DNA of 64,000 nucleotides from Janibacter limosus NBRC 16128 (GCF_001570985.1 NZ_BCSS01000011.1:1-64000), one strand, 5' to 3'. Counted from the first letter of the stretch, positions 45,332 to 53,978 are shown. The notes: generated from the sequence alone by a model not told the origin. Program-made: numbers and translations.

Positions 45332-45991
45332 CTAGGCCGTCCGCGGCACCCGCAACAGGCACGCACCGGGCTCGGCGAAGGGGGTGAGCTCGGCCTCCGC
45401 GTCACCCTCACCCCTGTCGATGATCCCGTCGACGAGACCCAGGTGGACCTGGCAGATCACGTCGGGGTTGGCGACGGCCAGGTCGAGCAAGGGGCAGGTG
45501 GTCAGGCGGACCACGTCCGCATCGCGTTGCGGCCCGAAACCGAGGTCGGCCAGGACGCTGTCGAGATCCTGCGGGGCGGCCCCCTTCGCCGGCGGTGGGG
45601 TCAGACTCTCGCCCCAGGTCCGACCGATCCGACGGGCCCGCTCACGCACCTGCCGGCCGCTCCCCTGCGTGACCAGGTCTGCAGCGAAGGCACCTGCGAG
45701 GGAGCGGAACTCGTCGGTGCGCACACCCGGCCGGGGCTCGGCCGAGTACAGCACCGCGGGGCGCCCCCGCCCCTGCGCCGGGGCGGCCTCGGACTCGACC
45801 AGGCCGAGCTCGAGGAGGGCGGCCAGGTGCCCACGCACGGTGTTGTCGTGCGAGCCCACGGCCTGAGCGATCTCACCGACGCGCACGGGTCCCGCGGCCT
45901 CACGGATCGCGGCCAGGACCAGTCCCGCCGCACCGAGACCACCGGGATCCGCCTCGGGTGCAGGGCGGGGGCCGAGAGGATTGTTTTTCAC
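45332..45991 (-). CDS. SufR/ArsR-like transcriptional regulator with Cys-rich sensor domain
   Basis: 219-residue regulator. The N-terminal winged helix-turn-helix spans about residues 20-80 (VGEIAQAVGSHDNTVRGHLA, then LLELGLVESE and GRGRPAVLYSAEP). The C-terminal domain holds C166, C180, H183 and C211 in LTTCPLLDLA, PDVICQVHLGLVDGI and EPGACLLRV, the pattern of SufR-type iron-sulfur regulators. It diverges from a DUF2249-hemerythrin-NirK operon, so it probably senses NO or redox state through a cluster and controls that operon. GTG at 45991 was chosen because GGAG precedes it; a palindrome at 45998-46012 overlaps its promoter. Confidence 0.82.
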   Translation of the reverse strand: MKNNPLGPRPAPEADPGGLGAAGLVLAAIREAAGPVRVGEIAQAVGSHDNTVRGHLAALLELGLVESEAAPAQGRGRPAVLYSAEPRPGVRTDEFRSLAGAFAADLVTQGSGRQVRERARRIGRTWGESLTPPPAKGAAPQDLDSVLADLGFGPQRDADVVRLTTCPLLDLAVANPDVICQVHLGLVDGIIDRGEGDAEAELTPFAEPGACLLRVPRTA

Positions 45992-45997
45992 GGCTCC

Positions 45998-46012
45998 CAA
46001 TGTAGTAAATTG
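45998..46012. promoter_or_regulatory. 15-bp palindrome shared by regulator and nitrite reductase operon
   Basis: CAATGTAGTAAATTG is a dyad (CAATnTAnTAnATTG) with three non-symmetric positions. It lies between divergent genes, 50 bp from the DUF2249 start and 7 bp from the regulator start. TAGTAA inside it can serve as a -10 element. Autorepression and control of the operon by the SufR-like protein are inferred. Confidence 0.55.
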
Positions 46013-46061
46013 ATGGACGTCGGGCAACAGGACCCGCCAGCCACCTGCGAAGGGACACACC

Positions 46062-46319
46062 ATGACCGAGACCAACCTGCAGATGGCCGAGGACATCCCT
46101 GCCCTCGACGTGCGCCCCATCCCGCGGGCCATCCGGCACGCGACCGTCATCGGAGCTCTCTCGGCCATCCGCCCGGGCCGCTCGCTCGACCTCGTCGCGC
46201 CGCACGACCCTCAGCCCCTGCTGCGCCAGGTCGAGGGCCTCGAGCCGGGTGTCTGGTCGGTCGAGTACCTCGTCGAGGGCCCCGAGGCCTGGACCCTGCG
46301 CCTGACCCGCGCAGTCTGA
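46062..46319 (+). CDS. DUF2249 domain protein
   Basis: 85-residue protein covering one DUF2249 domain: IPALDVRPIPRAIRHATVIG, then RPGRSLDLVAPHDPQPLLRQ and WSVEYLVEGPEAWTLRLTRA. This TusA/SirA-like fold family is frequent next to hemerythrin, nitrite reductase and NO genes, and a role in metal or sulfur handling for those proteins has been proposed. The ATG follows GAAGGGAC. It is the first gene of the operon and ends 3 bp before the hemerythrin-like gene. Confidence 0.88.
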   Translation: MTETNLQMAEDIPALDVRPIPRAIRHATVIGALSAIRPGRSLDLVAPHDPQPLLRQVEGLEPGVWSVEYLVEGPEAWTLRLTRAV

Positions 46320-46322
46320 CCG

Positions 46323-46802
46323 ATGTGCTCCTACTGCGGCTGCCAGTCGATCGACATGATCGGCCGATTCACCGCTGAGCACGAGGAGCTGATCAACGCG
46401 ACCGGCCTGCTGCGGCGCGCGGCAGCAGCGGGCGCCACCGACGAGGTCGTCGAGCTCGTCGACGAGGTGGCCGCACTGCTCGCGCCGCACACCGTCGCGG
46501 AGGAGGCGGGTCTCTTCGCGGTCCTGCGCCGGGACGAGGACTTCACCCCCTACATCGACTCCCTGTGCGGCGAGCACGTCACCCTCGACGAGCTGCTGGC
46601 CCGGGTCGGCGCAGGTGAGAGCGACCTCGCCGACCGCTTCTACAAGCAGCTGCGCTCGCACATCGAGCGCGAGGAGGACGGCCTCTTCCCCGCCTCGCTC
46701 ACGACCCTGCGCGGCGACGACTGGGACGAGGTCGACGCCCTGACCGCCGCGGCCGTCCCGGTGGCTCCCGCACCACGATCCGCTCCACCCACCGCACCGT
46801 GA
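46323..46802 (+). CDS. Hemerythrin-like di-iron protein with N-terminal Cys motif
   Basis: 159-residue four-helix protein with hemerythrin-type iron ligands: H20 (FTAEHEEL), H56 and E60 (PHTVAEEAGLF), H84 (CGEHVTLDEL), H112 and E116 (SHIEREEDGLFP). Such proteins bind oxygen or NO, or repair iron-sulfur clusters. The N-terminus MCSYCGCQ carries three Cys at 2, 5 and 7, which is not needed for the di-iron core and may bind a metal or be redox active. The tail is Pro/Ala-rich. Its stop overlaps the nitrite reductase start (GTGA), so production of the two is coupled. Confidence 0.88.
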   Translation: MCSYCGCQSIDMIGRFTAEHEELINATGLLRRAAAAGATDEVVELVDEVAALLAPHTVAEEAGLFAVLRRDEDFTPYIDSLCGEHVTLDELLARVGAGESDLADRFYKQLRSHIEREEDGLFPASLTTLRGDDWDEVDALTAAAVPVAPAPRSAPPTAP

Positions 46803-49435
46803 CCGGCCGGCCGACCGCCCCGCCCCGCGGACCGGGCGGGGTCTGGGCTATGCGCGACCGCCCCGGCGTGCTGTGGCTGATGGCCGCCGCGCTCACAGCG
46901 CTGGTCCACCCCTTCGTCCCTGACGCGACCTGGCTGATGGTGCACATGGTCGCCCTCGGTGGCCTCACCCACTCGATCATGGTGTGGAGCGCACACTTCG
47001 CGACGACGCTGCTGAAGAACAACCCCGACATCGACGTGCGCGCGATGCAGAACCGTCGCCTGGTCCTGCTCCACGTCGGCATCCTCGCCGTCCTCGTCGG
47101 CGTCCCGACGACCTGGTGGTGGGTGACCCTCGTCGGCGCGATCGCCGTCGTCGTCGCAGTGGTCTGGCATGCCTGGCAGCTCGGGCGACGGCTGCGCGGC
47201 GCCCTGCCCGGGCGATTTCGCATCGTCGTCCACCACTACCTGGCCTCCGCCGCCTTCCTTCCCGTCGGCGCCACCCTCGGCGTCCTGCTGGCCCGCGGCC
47301 AGGGCGAGGAGATGCACGCCCGCCTGCTGCTCGCCCACTCCCTCGTCAACGTGCTCGGCTGGGTCGGCATCACCGTCACGGGCACGCTCATCACGTTGTG
47401 GCCGACGATCCTGCGCGCCCGGATGGACGACGCCGCTGAGCGCCGCGCCCGCCAGTCGCTCCCCGGCCTGGTCGGCGGGCTGGCCATCGCCTGCACCGGT
47501 GCTCTCCTCGGGTGGCGCTGGCTGCTCCTCGCCGGTGTGGCCGGCTATCTCGTCTCGCTGCTGTGGACCGCCCGCTCATTCGTCGCACCGGCCCGGCAGA
47601 AGCCGCCGCGCCACTTCGCCTCGTGGTCCGTCATGGCTGGAGCCGCGTGGTTCCTCGTCGGCATCGGCATGGTCGCCTGGCGGGTGGCGACCGCCGACGA
47701 CTTCACCGCGATGGCCACCGGCTACGGGCGGGTCGCGGCCGTGCTCGTCGTCGGCTTCGGGCTGCAGGTGCTGACCGGCGCACTGAGCCACCTCGTCCCG
47801 GCCGTCATCGGCGGCGGCCCGCGGGTGGTCCGGGTGGGCATCGAGGGCTTCGACCGTCTCGGCATGACCCGCATCGTCACCATCAACGCGCCCTTTGCCC
47901 TGGCCCTCCTGCCCGTCTCCTCCGGCACGCGCGTCGTCCTCACGGCCCTCGTGCTCGTGGGCATGGCCGCCTTCATCCCGATCCTGCTGACCACGATCAA
48001 GCGGGTCGTCGCCACCCGCAAGGAGGCCGCGCTGGCCACCCCTGAGGATCGCCGTGCAGGCTTGGAGCAGGGGCGCGCCGAGGCTGCGCGAGTGCTCGAG
48101 CCGCCCTTCCCCCGCACCCAGCTCATGGCGGGCGTGACGCTCGTGGCCCTCGCCCTCGCGGCGGGCCCGGCCCTGCAACCCGTCCTGGACGGCGGCAGCG
48201 CCAGCACCGCCGCCACCGCCGTGAGCCCGACCGGCCACACGACCACGGTCGCCGTGGAGGCGAAGGCCGACATGACCTTCAGCCCCTCCCGCGTCGAGGT
48301 CCCTGCGGGCGACCGTCTGGTCATCACCCTCACCAACAGCGACGGCAGCACCGTGCACGACCTCCACCTCGACGACGACACCCGGACCCCACGCCTGACG
48401 CAGGGAGAGTCCGCCACCCTCGACGTCGGCATCGTCGGCGCCGACCGGCAGGGGTGGTGCACCGTCACCGGCCACCGGGCGATGGGGATGACCTTCGACA
48501 TCGTTGTCACCGGGGCGCCTGTGGACGCGGCCGCGACCTCGCCCCACGCCGGCCACGACAAGGCCGCGGACGGCGCCTTCGCCCTGCAGCCGGGAGCCAC
48601 GTGGCCTGAGGGCTTCACGGCCGACGATGCCTCTCTCCCACCGCTGTCCGACAAGCGAACCCACCGCGTGACGCTCCGGGTGCAGGAGATCGAGGTCGAG
48701 GTGGCGCCGGGAGTCACCCGCACCCGCTGGACCTTCGGCGGCAGCGCCCCCGGCCCCACGCTGCACGGCCGCGTCGGCGACCGCTTCGTCATCACCCTGG
48801 TCAACGACGGCAGTATCGGGCATTCGATCGACTTCCACGCCGGCTCCCTGGCCCCTGACAAGCCCATGCGCACCATCGCTCCGGGCAAGCGACTGACGTA
48901 CACCTTCACCGCCGAGCGCGCCGGGATCTGGATGTACCACTGCTCGACGATGCCGATGTCGACGCACATCGCCCAAGGCATGTTCGGTGCCGTCGTCATC
49001 GAGCCGCTCGACCTGCCAGAGGTCGACCGCTCCTACGTCCTCACAGCGTCCGAGCTCCACGCGGGCGAGGACACCAGCGGTGAGCCGGTGGCGACGGCCT
49101 TCAACGGACGTGCCTTCCAGTACGACGCGGACCCCCTCACCGCTCGCGTCGGCGAGCGGGTGCGCTTCTGGGCGCTCGACGCCGGACCGGACGGGCCGGT
49201 CTCCTTCCACGTCGTCGGCGGACAGTTCGACACGGTCTGGCAGGAGGGCGCCTACCGCATCGGCGGGCCTGACGAGGTCGGTGGGCCGACTGCCGGGTCA
49301 CAGGCGCTCGGGCTGCTGCCCGCGCAGGGCGGGTTCGTCGAGCTGACCTTCCCGCAGGCCGGCCGCTACCCCTTCGTCAACCACGTGATGACCGACGCGG
49401 AGCGGGGCGCGCACGGCATCGTGCGGGTGCGCTGA
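46799..49435 (+). CDS. nirK: Fused membrane-cupredoxin-copper nitrite reductase (NirK)
   Basis: 878-residue fusion. Residues 22-460 hold about 12-13 transmembrane helices with conserved-looking His (for example VHMVALGGLTHSIMVW, HHYLASAAFLPVG), resembling NnrS or heme-copper membrane proteins. Residues about 484-572 are a plastocyanin-like domain with type-1 copper ligands H520, C554, H559 and M562 or M564. Residues about 620-878 are a two-domain copper nitrite reductase: type-1 ligands H675, C715, H723, M728; type-2 ligands H680, H714, H862; catalytic Asp678 and His804. All expected ligands are present, so it should reduce nitrite to NO outside the membrane, with electrons perhaps passed through the fused cupredoxin. 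GTG at 46799 overlaps the hemerythrin stop. Confidence 0.88.
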   Translation: MTGRPTAPPRGPGGVWAMRDRPGVLWLMAAALTALVHPFVPDATWLMVHMVALGGLTHSIMVWSAHFATTLLKNNPDIDVRAMQNRRLVLLHVGILAVLVGVPTTWWWVTLVGAIAVVVAVVWHAWQLGRRLRGALPGRFRIVVHHYLASAAFLPVGATLGVLLARGQGEEMHARLLLAHSLVNVLGWVGITVTGTLITLWPTILRARMDDAAERRARQSLPGLVGGLAIACTGALLGWRWLLLAGVAGYLVSLLWTARSFVAPARQKPPRHFASWSVMAGAAWFLVGIGMVAWRVATADDFTAMATGYGRVAAVLVVGFGLQVLTGALSHLVPAVIGGGPRVVRVGIEGFDRLGMTRIVTINAPFALALLPVSSGTRVVLTALVLVGMAAFIPILLTTIKRVVATRKEAALATPEDRRAGLEQGRAEAARVLEPPFPRTQLMAGVTLVALALAAGPALQPVLDGGSASTAATAVSPTGHTTTVAVEAKADMTFSPSRVEVPAGDRLVITLTNSDGSTVHDLHLDDDTRTPRLTQGESATLDVGIVGADRQGWCTVTGHRAMGMTFDIVVTGAPVDAAATSPHAGHDKAADGAFALQPGATWPEGFTADDASLPPLSDKRTHRVTLRVQEIEVEVAPGVTRTRWTFGGSAPGPTLHGRVGDRFVITLVNDGSIGHSIDFHAGSLAPDKPMRTIAPGKRLTYTFTAERAGIWMYHCSTMPMSTHIAQGMFGAVVIEPLDLPEVDRSYVLTASELHAGEDTSGEPVATAFNGRAFQYDADPLTARVGERVRFWALDAGPDGPVSFHVVGGQFDTVWQEGAYRIGGPDEVGGPTAGSQALGLLPAQGGFVELTFPQAGRYPFVNHVMTDAERGAHGIVRVR

Positions 49436-49466
49436 GCGGCGCGGACCGTGGTCGGTCCGCGCCGCT
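49435..49466. terminator. 13-bp perfect hairpin terminator
   Basis: AGCGGCGCGGACC (49435-49447) pairs with GGTCCGCGCCGCT (49454-49466) around GTGGTC. It starts at the last base of the nirK stop codon and separates nirK from the convergent secreted protein gene. Confidence 0.85.
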
Positions 49467-49482
49467 GCCGTCGCGTGTCGCC

Positions 49483-49983
49483 TCAGAGGGGCTGGATGTC
49501 GCCCACGACGCCGTAGCGATCCGGCTCGGCTCCCCCGGAGGGGAACGACATCCACAACGTGCCGCCACCGCCGAGGCCACCGGAGGAGCTACCGCCGCCG
49601 CCGCCGCTCGGCTTCGGCGGCTGAGGCTTGCGCTCCTCCCGCGTGCAGTCCGTGCGGGTCGCTCCGCGCAGCCAGTCGACGTCCCAGGTCTCCTGCTGGT
49701 AGAAGTCGTGACCGAAGGTCTCGTACTCCTGGATCGACCACATCGCGTACTTGCCGGCGGGCCCCCTCTCGTCCGAGACCTTGCGGACGCCGCGATATCC
49801 GCCAGTGCGCGAGTCGATCCAGGTGTTGGGCGACGGCGGGCTGGTGGCGGGCGGGCATTCGGTGCCGCCCTCGGCCGCGGAGGCCGGCGCGGCGGTGAGC
49901 GCCATCCCGGTCATGGCGAGCGCGGCGGTCGCGAGCACCGCGCCGATCTTCGAGCTGGTCCGTGAGGTGCGTCGAGCAGTCAT
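49483..49983 (-). CDS. Secreted hypothetical protein with Gly-rich C-terminus
   Basis: 166-residue exported protein. A signal peptide (about 1-37) ends APASAAEGG. The mature part contains two Cys (TECPPATSP and TRTDCTREER), an aromatic-rich segment (YAMWSIQEYETFGHDFYQQE) and a Pro/Ser/Gly linker before a short tail GTLWMSFPSGGAEP. The function is not recognised. ATG at 49983 has AAGGGAGAA upstream. It is convergent with nirK across a terminator; no functional link is visible. Confidence 0.78.
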   Translation of the reverse strand: MTARRTSRTSSKIGAVLATAALAMTGMALTAAPASAAEGGTECPPATSPPSPNTWIDSRTGGYRGVRKVSDERGPAGKYAMWSIQEYETFGHDFYQQETWDVDWLRGATRTDCTREERKPQPPKPSGGGGGSSSGGLGGGGTLWMSFPSGGAEPDRYGVVGDIQPL

Positions 49984-50162
49984 CGTGTTCTCCCTTGTCC
50001 CCTGGAGCCGGGGCGAGGTCCCCGGTCCCGACGATCAGTGACCGTCGAGACCGATCGTCGTCGGCGAAGGGGGCACCCGGCACCGTGCGATTGCTCAGCC
50101 TCCGGGGAACGCGATGAGTACAGCCGCCCATGCGGGGGACGTGAAGGCTCGGGCGACGTGCG

Positions 50163-50972
50163 TCAGACCGCCGTCTTGTCCTCGGAGCGCGTCATCGTCG
50201 CGGTGATGGCGTCGATGACGAGGTCCGGGTGATCGATCTGCGGGCAGTGGCCACAGTCCGGCAGGCTGACGTGGGTCGCCTCGGGCAGCCGCTCGCGCGC
50301 GATCTTGGCCTCGGAGGGCAGCAGCAGGCGGTCGGTGTCACCCCAGGCGATCGTCGTCGGCACGATGACGTGACCGGTCACGCGCAGGAAGGTCGCGCGC
50401 ACGAAGTGCGGCCAAAAGCCCTTGGCACGACGCAGGTTGAGGGTGTCAGCGACCGCATCCTCGGCCGCGACCTTGTCCGGGTGGGTGTAGAGCGAGCGGA
50501 AGGCGAGCTTGCGGAACCAGACGTGCGCGTTGAGCCTGCGGTGCAACGCCTCGGGCAGGTGGCTGCCTGCCTTCATGAAGAGCAGGTTGGCCGCCACATT
50601 GGGCAGGTGGAGCACGGGGAAGAAGCCCGCCGGGGAGAGCACGGTCGCGCTGCGCACGATGCCGCGGCGAGCCAGCTCGAGGGCCATCGCACCGCCGAGG
50701 GAGTTGCCCACGACGTGCGGCCGGTCGATGCCCAGCTGCCGGAAGAGACGCTCGAACTGCTCTGCGTGGCTGCTCATCGAGTACCCATCGGGGCGGGCGG
50801 GCACCGGGGAGGATCCGTGGCCGGGGAGGTCGACGACGTAGACATCGTGACCGCGCGCGTGGAGCAGTGCAGGCACCTCCCCCCACGCCTGGCGCCGGTG
50901 ACCGATGCCGTGGATGAGGACGACCGGCTCGCCGTCGCCCGCGAGGTGTGTGTACTCGATGGTGCTCTTCAT
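50163..50972 (-). CDS. Alpha/beta hydrolase
   Basis: 269-residue alpha/beta-fold hydrolase. Oxyanion HGIG after VVLIHGIGHRRQAWG, nucleophile Ser in VVGNSLGGAMALELA, acid in IAWGDTDRLLLP, and His in LPDCGHCPQIDHP. Substrate is unknown; family members are esterases, epoxide hydrolases or C-C hydrolases. TAACGT lies seven bases upstream of the ATG at 50972, so a leaderless transcript is likely. Confidence 0.9.
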   Translation of the reverse strand: MKSTIEYTHLAGDGEPVVLIHGIGHRRQAWGEVPALLHARGHDVYVVDLPGHGSSPVPARPDGYSMSSHAEQFERLFRQLGIDRPHVVGNSLGGAMALELARRGIVRSATVLSPAGFFPVLHLPNVAANLLFMKAGSHLPEALHRRLNAHVWFRKLAFRSLYTHPDKVAAEDAVADTLNLRRAKGFWPHFVRATFLRVTGHVIVPTTIAWGDTDRLLLPSEAKIARERLPEATHVSLPDCGHCPQIDHPDLVIDAITATMTRSEDKTAV

Positions 50973-51019
50973 GGACGCGACGTTACTCGCCGGTCACCTA
51001 CGGTGCCACTGCATGACGA

Positions 51020-51053
51020 AGGGTGGGACCCACCTCTCGGCGAGCCCCACCCT
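51020..51053. terminator. Hairpin after cupin gene
   Basis: AGGGTGGG (51020-51027) pairs with CCCACCCT (51046-51053) just past the cupin stop on the minus strand and upstream of the hydrolase promoter. The loop is 18 bases. Confidence 0.55.
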
Positions 51054-51064
51054 CTGCGTCGTGA

Positions 51065-51493
51065 TCAGTGCTCGTTGGGGTCGGCGTCCTGGTCGGCCTT
51101 GGTCGCATGGACCGTGCCGTGGACGTGCTCCGGCGGGCCGTAGAGGGAGTAGACCTTCAGCGGCTCGTCACCGATGTTGGTGACGTTGTGCCACTGACCG
51201 GCCGGCACCATGATGATGTCGTCGTCGCCGACCTCACGGTCGAAGGACAGGTCGTCCTTGGCCGGTCCCATCTGGGCGCGGCCGCGGCCCTCCTCGACGC
51301 GCAGGAACTGGTCGTGGTCCTCGTGGACCTCCAGCCCGATGTCATCGCCGGGCGCGATGGCCATGACGGTCAGCTGCATGTACTGGCCGGTCCACAGCGT
51401 GGAGCGGTAGTTGGTGTTCTGCAGCGTGGCCGACTCGATGTTGACGACATAGGGGGCCGGTCCGTGGTCGGTGAGGTCGATCTGCTCGCTCAT
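51065..51493 (-). CDS. Cupin-domain protein
   Basis: 142-residue single-domain cupin. Metal-binding motifs are GLEVHEDHDQFLRVEEGRG (motif 1, two His and a Glu) and PAGQWHNVTNIGDEPLKVYS (motif 2 His). Such small cupins resemble mannose-6-phosphate isomerase-like or general metal-binding cupins; the reaction is unknown. It lies directly downstream of ahpF (52 bp gap) on the same strand, so a role in oxidative stress is possible. The ATG at 51493 is preceded by GGAG in CCAGGAGCGAGC. Confidence 0.87.
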   Translation of the reverse strand: MSEQIDLTDHGPAPYVVNIESATLQNTNYRSTLWTGQYMQLTVMAIAPGDDIGLEVHEDHDQFLRVEEGRGRAQMGPAKDDLSFDREVGDDDIIMVPAGQWHNVTNIGDEPLKVYSLYGPPEHVHGTVHATKADQDADPNEH

Positions 51494-51544
51494 GCTCGCT
51501 CCTGGGGTCGAAGAGGTGTTGCTCAGACGCTATCGAGTGCACGC

Positions 51545-53224
51545 TCAGGCGGAGGCGCCGACCGAGTCGGGGACGTCGATTTGGTCGCCCGCCTCGAGCG
51601 GGCCGTCGGCCGCCTTGGTCGCCGCGATCGCCGACTCCTCGTCGGGGGCACTCGTGCGGATGAGGTGGTCGAAGGCGCTCAGCGAGGCCGTCGACCCGGC
51701 ACCCAACGCCGTGACGATCTGCTTGTAGGGCTCGACCGTGCAGTCACCGGCAGCGAAGACACCGGGGAGGCTGGTCCGGCCGACACCGTCGATGACGATC
51801 TCACCGCGCTCGGACAGCTCCAGGGCATCGCCGAGCCACTCGGTGTTGGGCAGCAGGCCGATCTGGACGAAGACGCCCTCGAGCTCGAGCTGCTCACCCT
51901 CGCCACCGTCACGCGGCTCGATCGCCAGGCCGGTGACCTTGCTGCCGTCACCGATGACCTCGGTCGTCTTGGTGCCCAGACGGATCTCGACATTGGGCAG
52001 CGAGCGCAGCTTGCGCTGCAGGACCTCGTCGGCGCGCATGTCGTCCATGAACTCGATGAGGGTGACATGACCGACGATGCCGGCCAGGTCGATCGCGGCC
52101 TCGACGCCGGAGTTGCCGCCGCCGATGACGGCGATGCGCTTGCCCTTGAAGAGCGGACCATCGCAGTGCGGGCAGAAGGTGACGCCCTTGTTGCGGTAGT
52201 CCTCCTCGCCGGGGACGCCCATGGTGCGCCAGCGGGCACCGGTCGCCAGGATGACCGTCTTGCCGGACAGGCTCGCGCCGTTGCCGAGGTCGACCCGCGT
52301 CAGGCCGTCGTCGCCGGCGGTGAGGCCGGCAGCGGCTTGGCTGCGGACCATCTCGACGTCGTACTCGTTGACGTGGCGCTCGAGGTCGGCAGCGAGCTTG
52401 GGGCCCTCGGTGTGCGGGACCGAGATGAGGTTCTCGATCGACATCGTGTCGAGGACCTGGCCGCCGAAGCGCTCGGCCACGAGGCCGGTGCGGATGCCCT
52501 TGCGCGCGGCGTAGATCGCGGCGGACGCGCCGGCGGGGCCACCACCGACGACGAGGACCTCGTAGGGCTCGCGGGCGGTGAGCTCCTCGGCAGCGCGGGC
52601 CGCGGAGTCACCCCCGGACAGCTCGTCGACCTTGCCGACGATCTCGGCCAGCTCCATGCGGCCGGAGCCGAAGGTCTCACCGTTGTGAAAGACGGTGGGC
52701 ACGGCGAGGACGCCCCGCTGCTCGGCCTCGGTCGGGAAGACCGCGCCGTCGATGGCGGTGTGCGTGATGCCGGGGTTGAGCACGCTCATCAGGTTGAGCG
52801 CCTGGACGACGTCCGGGCAGTTCTGGCAGCTCAGGGAGAAGAAGGTCTCGAAGTGGTGCTCACCCTGCAGCCCCTTGACCTGGTTGATCAGGTCCTGGGA
52901 GGCCTTGCTCGGGTGACCGCCGACTTGCAGCAGCGCCAGGACGAGGGAGGTGAACTCGTGGCCCATGGGGATGCCGGCGAAGCGCACGGACACGGCAGGG
53001 TCGGACACCCGGGCGATGGCGAAGGAGGGGACGCGTTCGTCCAGGTCACTCCCTTCGGCCACACGGCGGGTGATCTGCTCGCTCATGCCCTCGATCTCGA
53101 CGAGCAGGTCGTCGAGCTCAGCGGACTTGGGGCTCGCGTCGAGGGAGGCGACGAGCTCGATCGGCTCGCGGAGGTTGTCCAAGTAGGCCTTGAGCTGGGT
53201 GGCGAGGGCGGGATCGAGGGCCAT
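51545..53224 (-). CDS. ahpF: Alkyl hydroperoxide reductase subunit F
   Basis: Flavoprotein disulfide reductase that reduces AhpC with NAD(P)H; 559 residues. The N-terminal double-thioredoxin part holds CQNC (C133, C136). The FAD motif [16 protein letters not shown] starts about 225, the redox-active pair is in [13 protein letters not shown] (C351, C354), and the NAD motif [18 protein letters not shown] follows. Length and order match enterobacterial AhpF. ATG at 53224 has AGGAGT about 14 bases upstream. It follows ahpC; a strong hairpin between the two (53270-53304) could lower ahpF expression. Confidence 0.95.
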   Translation of the reverse strand: MALDPALATQLKAYLDNLREPIELVASLDASPKSAELDDLLVEIEGMSEQITRRVAEGSDLDERVPSFAIARVSDPAVSVRFAGIPMGHEFTSLVLALLQVGGHPSKASQDLINQVKGLQGEHHFETFFSLSCQNCPDVVQALNLMSVLNPGITHTAIDGAVFPTEAEQRGVLAVPTVFHNGETFGSGRMELAEIVGKVDELSGGDSAARAAEELTAREPYEVLVVGGGPAGASAAIYAARKGIRTGLVAERFGGQVLDTMSIENLISVPHTEGPKLAADLERHVNEYDVEMVRSQAAAGLTAGDDGLTRVDLGNGASLSGKTVILATGARWRTMGVPGEEDYRNKGVTFCPHCDGPLFKGKRIAVIGGGNSGVEAAIDLAGIVGHVTLIEFMDDMRADEVLQRKLRSLPNVEIRLGTKTTEVIGDGSKVTGLAIEPRDGGEGEQLELEGVFVQIGLLPNTEWLGDALELSERGEIVIDGVGRTSLPGVFAAGDCTVEPYKQIVTALGAGSTASLSAFDHLIRTSAPDEESAIAATKAADGPLEAGDQIDVPDSVGASA

Positions 53225-53269
53225 GGTGCGAGCGACTCCTGACGAGCGAAGGGGGAATGTTGAGGGGGT

Positions 53270-53304
53270 GGGTGGGGGGCAGCGGCCAGCGCCGCCCCCC
53301 ACCC
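53270..53304. terminator. Hairpin between ahpC and ahpF
   Basis: GGGTGGGGGGC (53270-53280) pairs with GCCCCCCACCC (53294-53304), an 11-bp GC-only stem. It lies 22 bp past the ahpC stop and about 45 bp before the ahpF start, so it may be a partial terminator or mRNA stabiliser that sets a high AhpC:AhpF ratio. Confidence 0.7.
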
Positions 53305-53326
53305 GAGATGCGTCAGTACAGGTGGA

Positions 53327-53893
53327 TCAGATCTTGCCGACGAGGTCCAGGCTGGGGGCGAGCGTCTCGGCGCCCTCTTCCCACTTGGCCGGGCAGACCT
53401 CGCCCGGGTTGTTGCGCACGTACTGCGCAGCCTTGACCTTGCGGACGAGCTCGGCGGCGTTGCGGCCGATGCCCTCGGCGGTGATCTCGAGGAACTGGAT
53501 CACGCCATCGGGGTCGACGAGGAAGGTGCCACGGTTGGCCAGACCCTCGTCCTCACGCAGGATGTCGAAGTTGCGCGAGATGGTGGCGGTCGGGTCGCCG
53601 AGCATCGGGTAGGTGACCTTGCCGACCGCGTCGGAGGTCTCGTGCCACGCCTTGTGCGTGAAGTGCGTGTCGGTCGAGACGGAGAAGACCTCGACGCCCA
53701 AGCCCTTGAGCTCGGCGTCGTACTGGCCGGCCAGGTCCTCGAGCTCGGTCGGGCAGACGAAGGTGAAGTCCGCCGGGTAGAAGAAGAAGATCGCCCACTT
53801 GCCGGCGATGTCCGCCTCGGAGTAGTCCTTGAACTCACCGTTGATGTAGCCGGTGGCCTGGAAGGGCTTGATCTGGGTGTTGATGAGGGACAT
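53327..53893 (-). CDS. ahpC: Alkyl hydroperoxide reductase subunit C (2-Cys peroxiredoxin)
   Basis: Reduces hydrogen peroxide, alkyl hydroperoxides and peroxynitrite; 188 residues. The peroxidatic Cys is C47 in [12 protein letters not shown]; the resolving Cys is C167 in [10 protein letters not shown]. It begins [11 protein letters not shown] like the enterobacterial AhpC, rather than the AhpC/AhpD form common in mycobacteria, and is paired with ahpF. ATG at 53893 has AGGAG nine bases upstream in CACAGGAGATCAACGC. A Fur-like palindrome (53966-53978) lies in the promoter region, suggesting peroxide- or iron-linked control. Confidence 0.96.
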   Translation of the reverse strand: MSLINTQIKPFQATGYINGEFKDYSEADIAGKWAIFFFYPADFTFVCPTELEDLAGQYDAELKGLGVEVFSVSTDTHFTHKAWHETSDAVGKVTYPMLGDPTATISRNFDILREDEGLANRGTFLVDPDGVIQFLEITAEGIGRNAAELVRKVKAAQYVRNNPGEVCPAKWEEGAETLAPSLDLVGKI

Positions 53894-53965
53894 GCGTTGA
53901 TCTCCTGTGCATCTCTGGGGTTCAGGTGACTCCAGCGACGCGACCTACTTGAGCGTCACGTCGAT

Positions 53966-53978
53966 TGGAATGATTCCA
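53966..53978. promoter_or_regulatory. Fur/PerR-like box upstream of ahpC
   Basis: TGGAATGATTCCA is a perfect dyad of two six-base arms around a single G, the layout of PerR/Fur-family boxes (7-1-7 with AATnATT core). It lies about 70-85 bp upstream of ahpC, in the gap shared with the divergent protease gene. A Fur-family peroxide sensor is inferred; none is encoded in the window. Confidence 0.6.

Noticed and set aside
51068-53242. Plus-strand open frame opposite ahpF and the cupin gene
   Set aside because: It is a shadow of two recognisable genes, with no ribosome binding site, promoter or motif.
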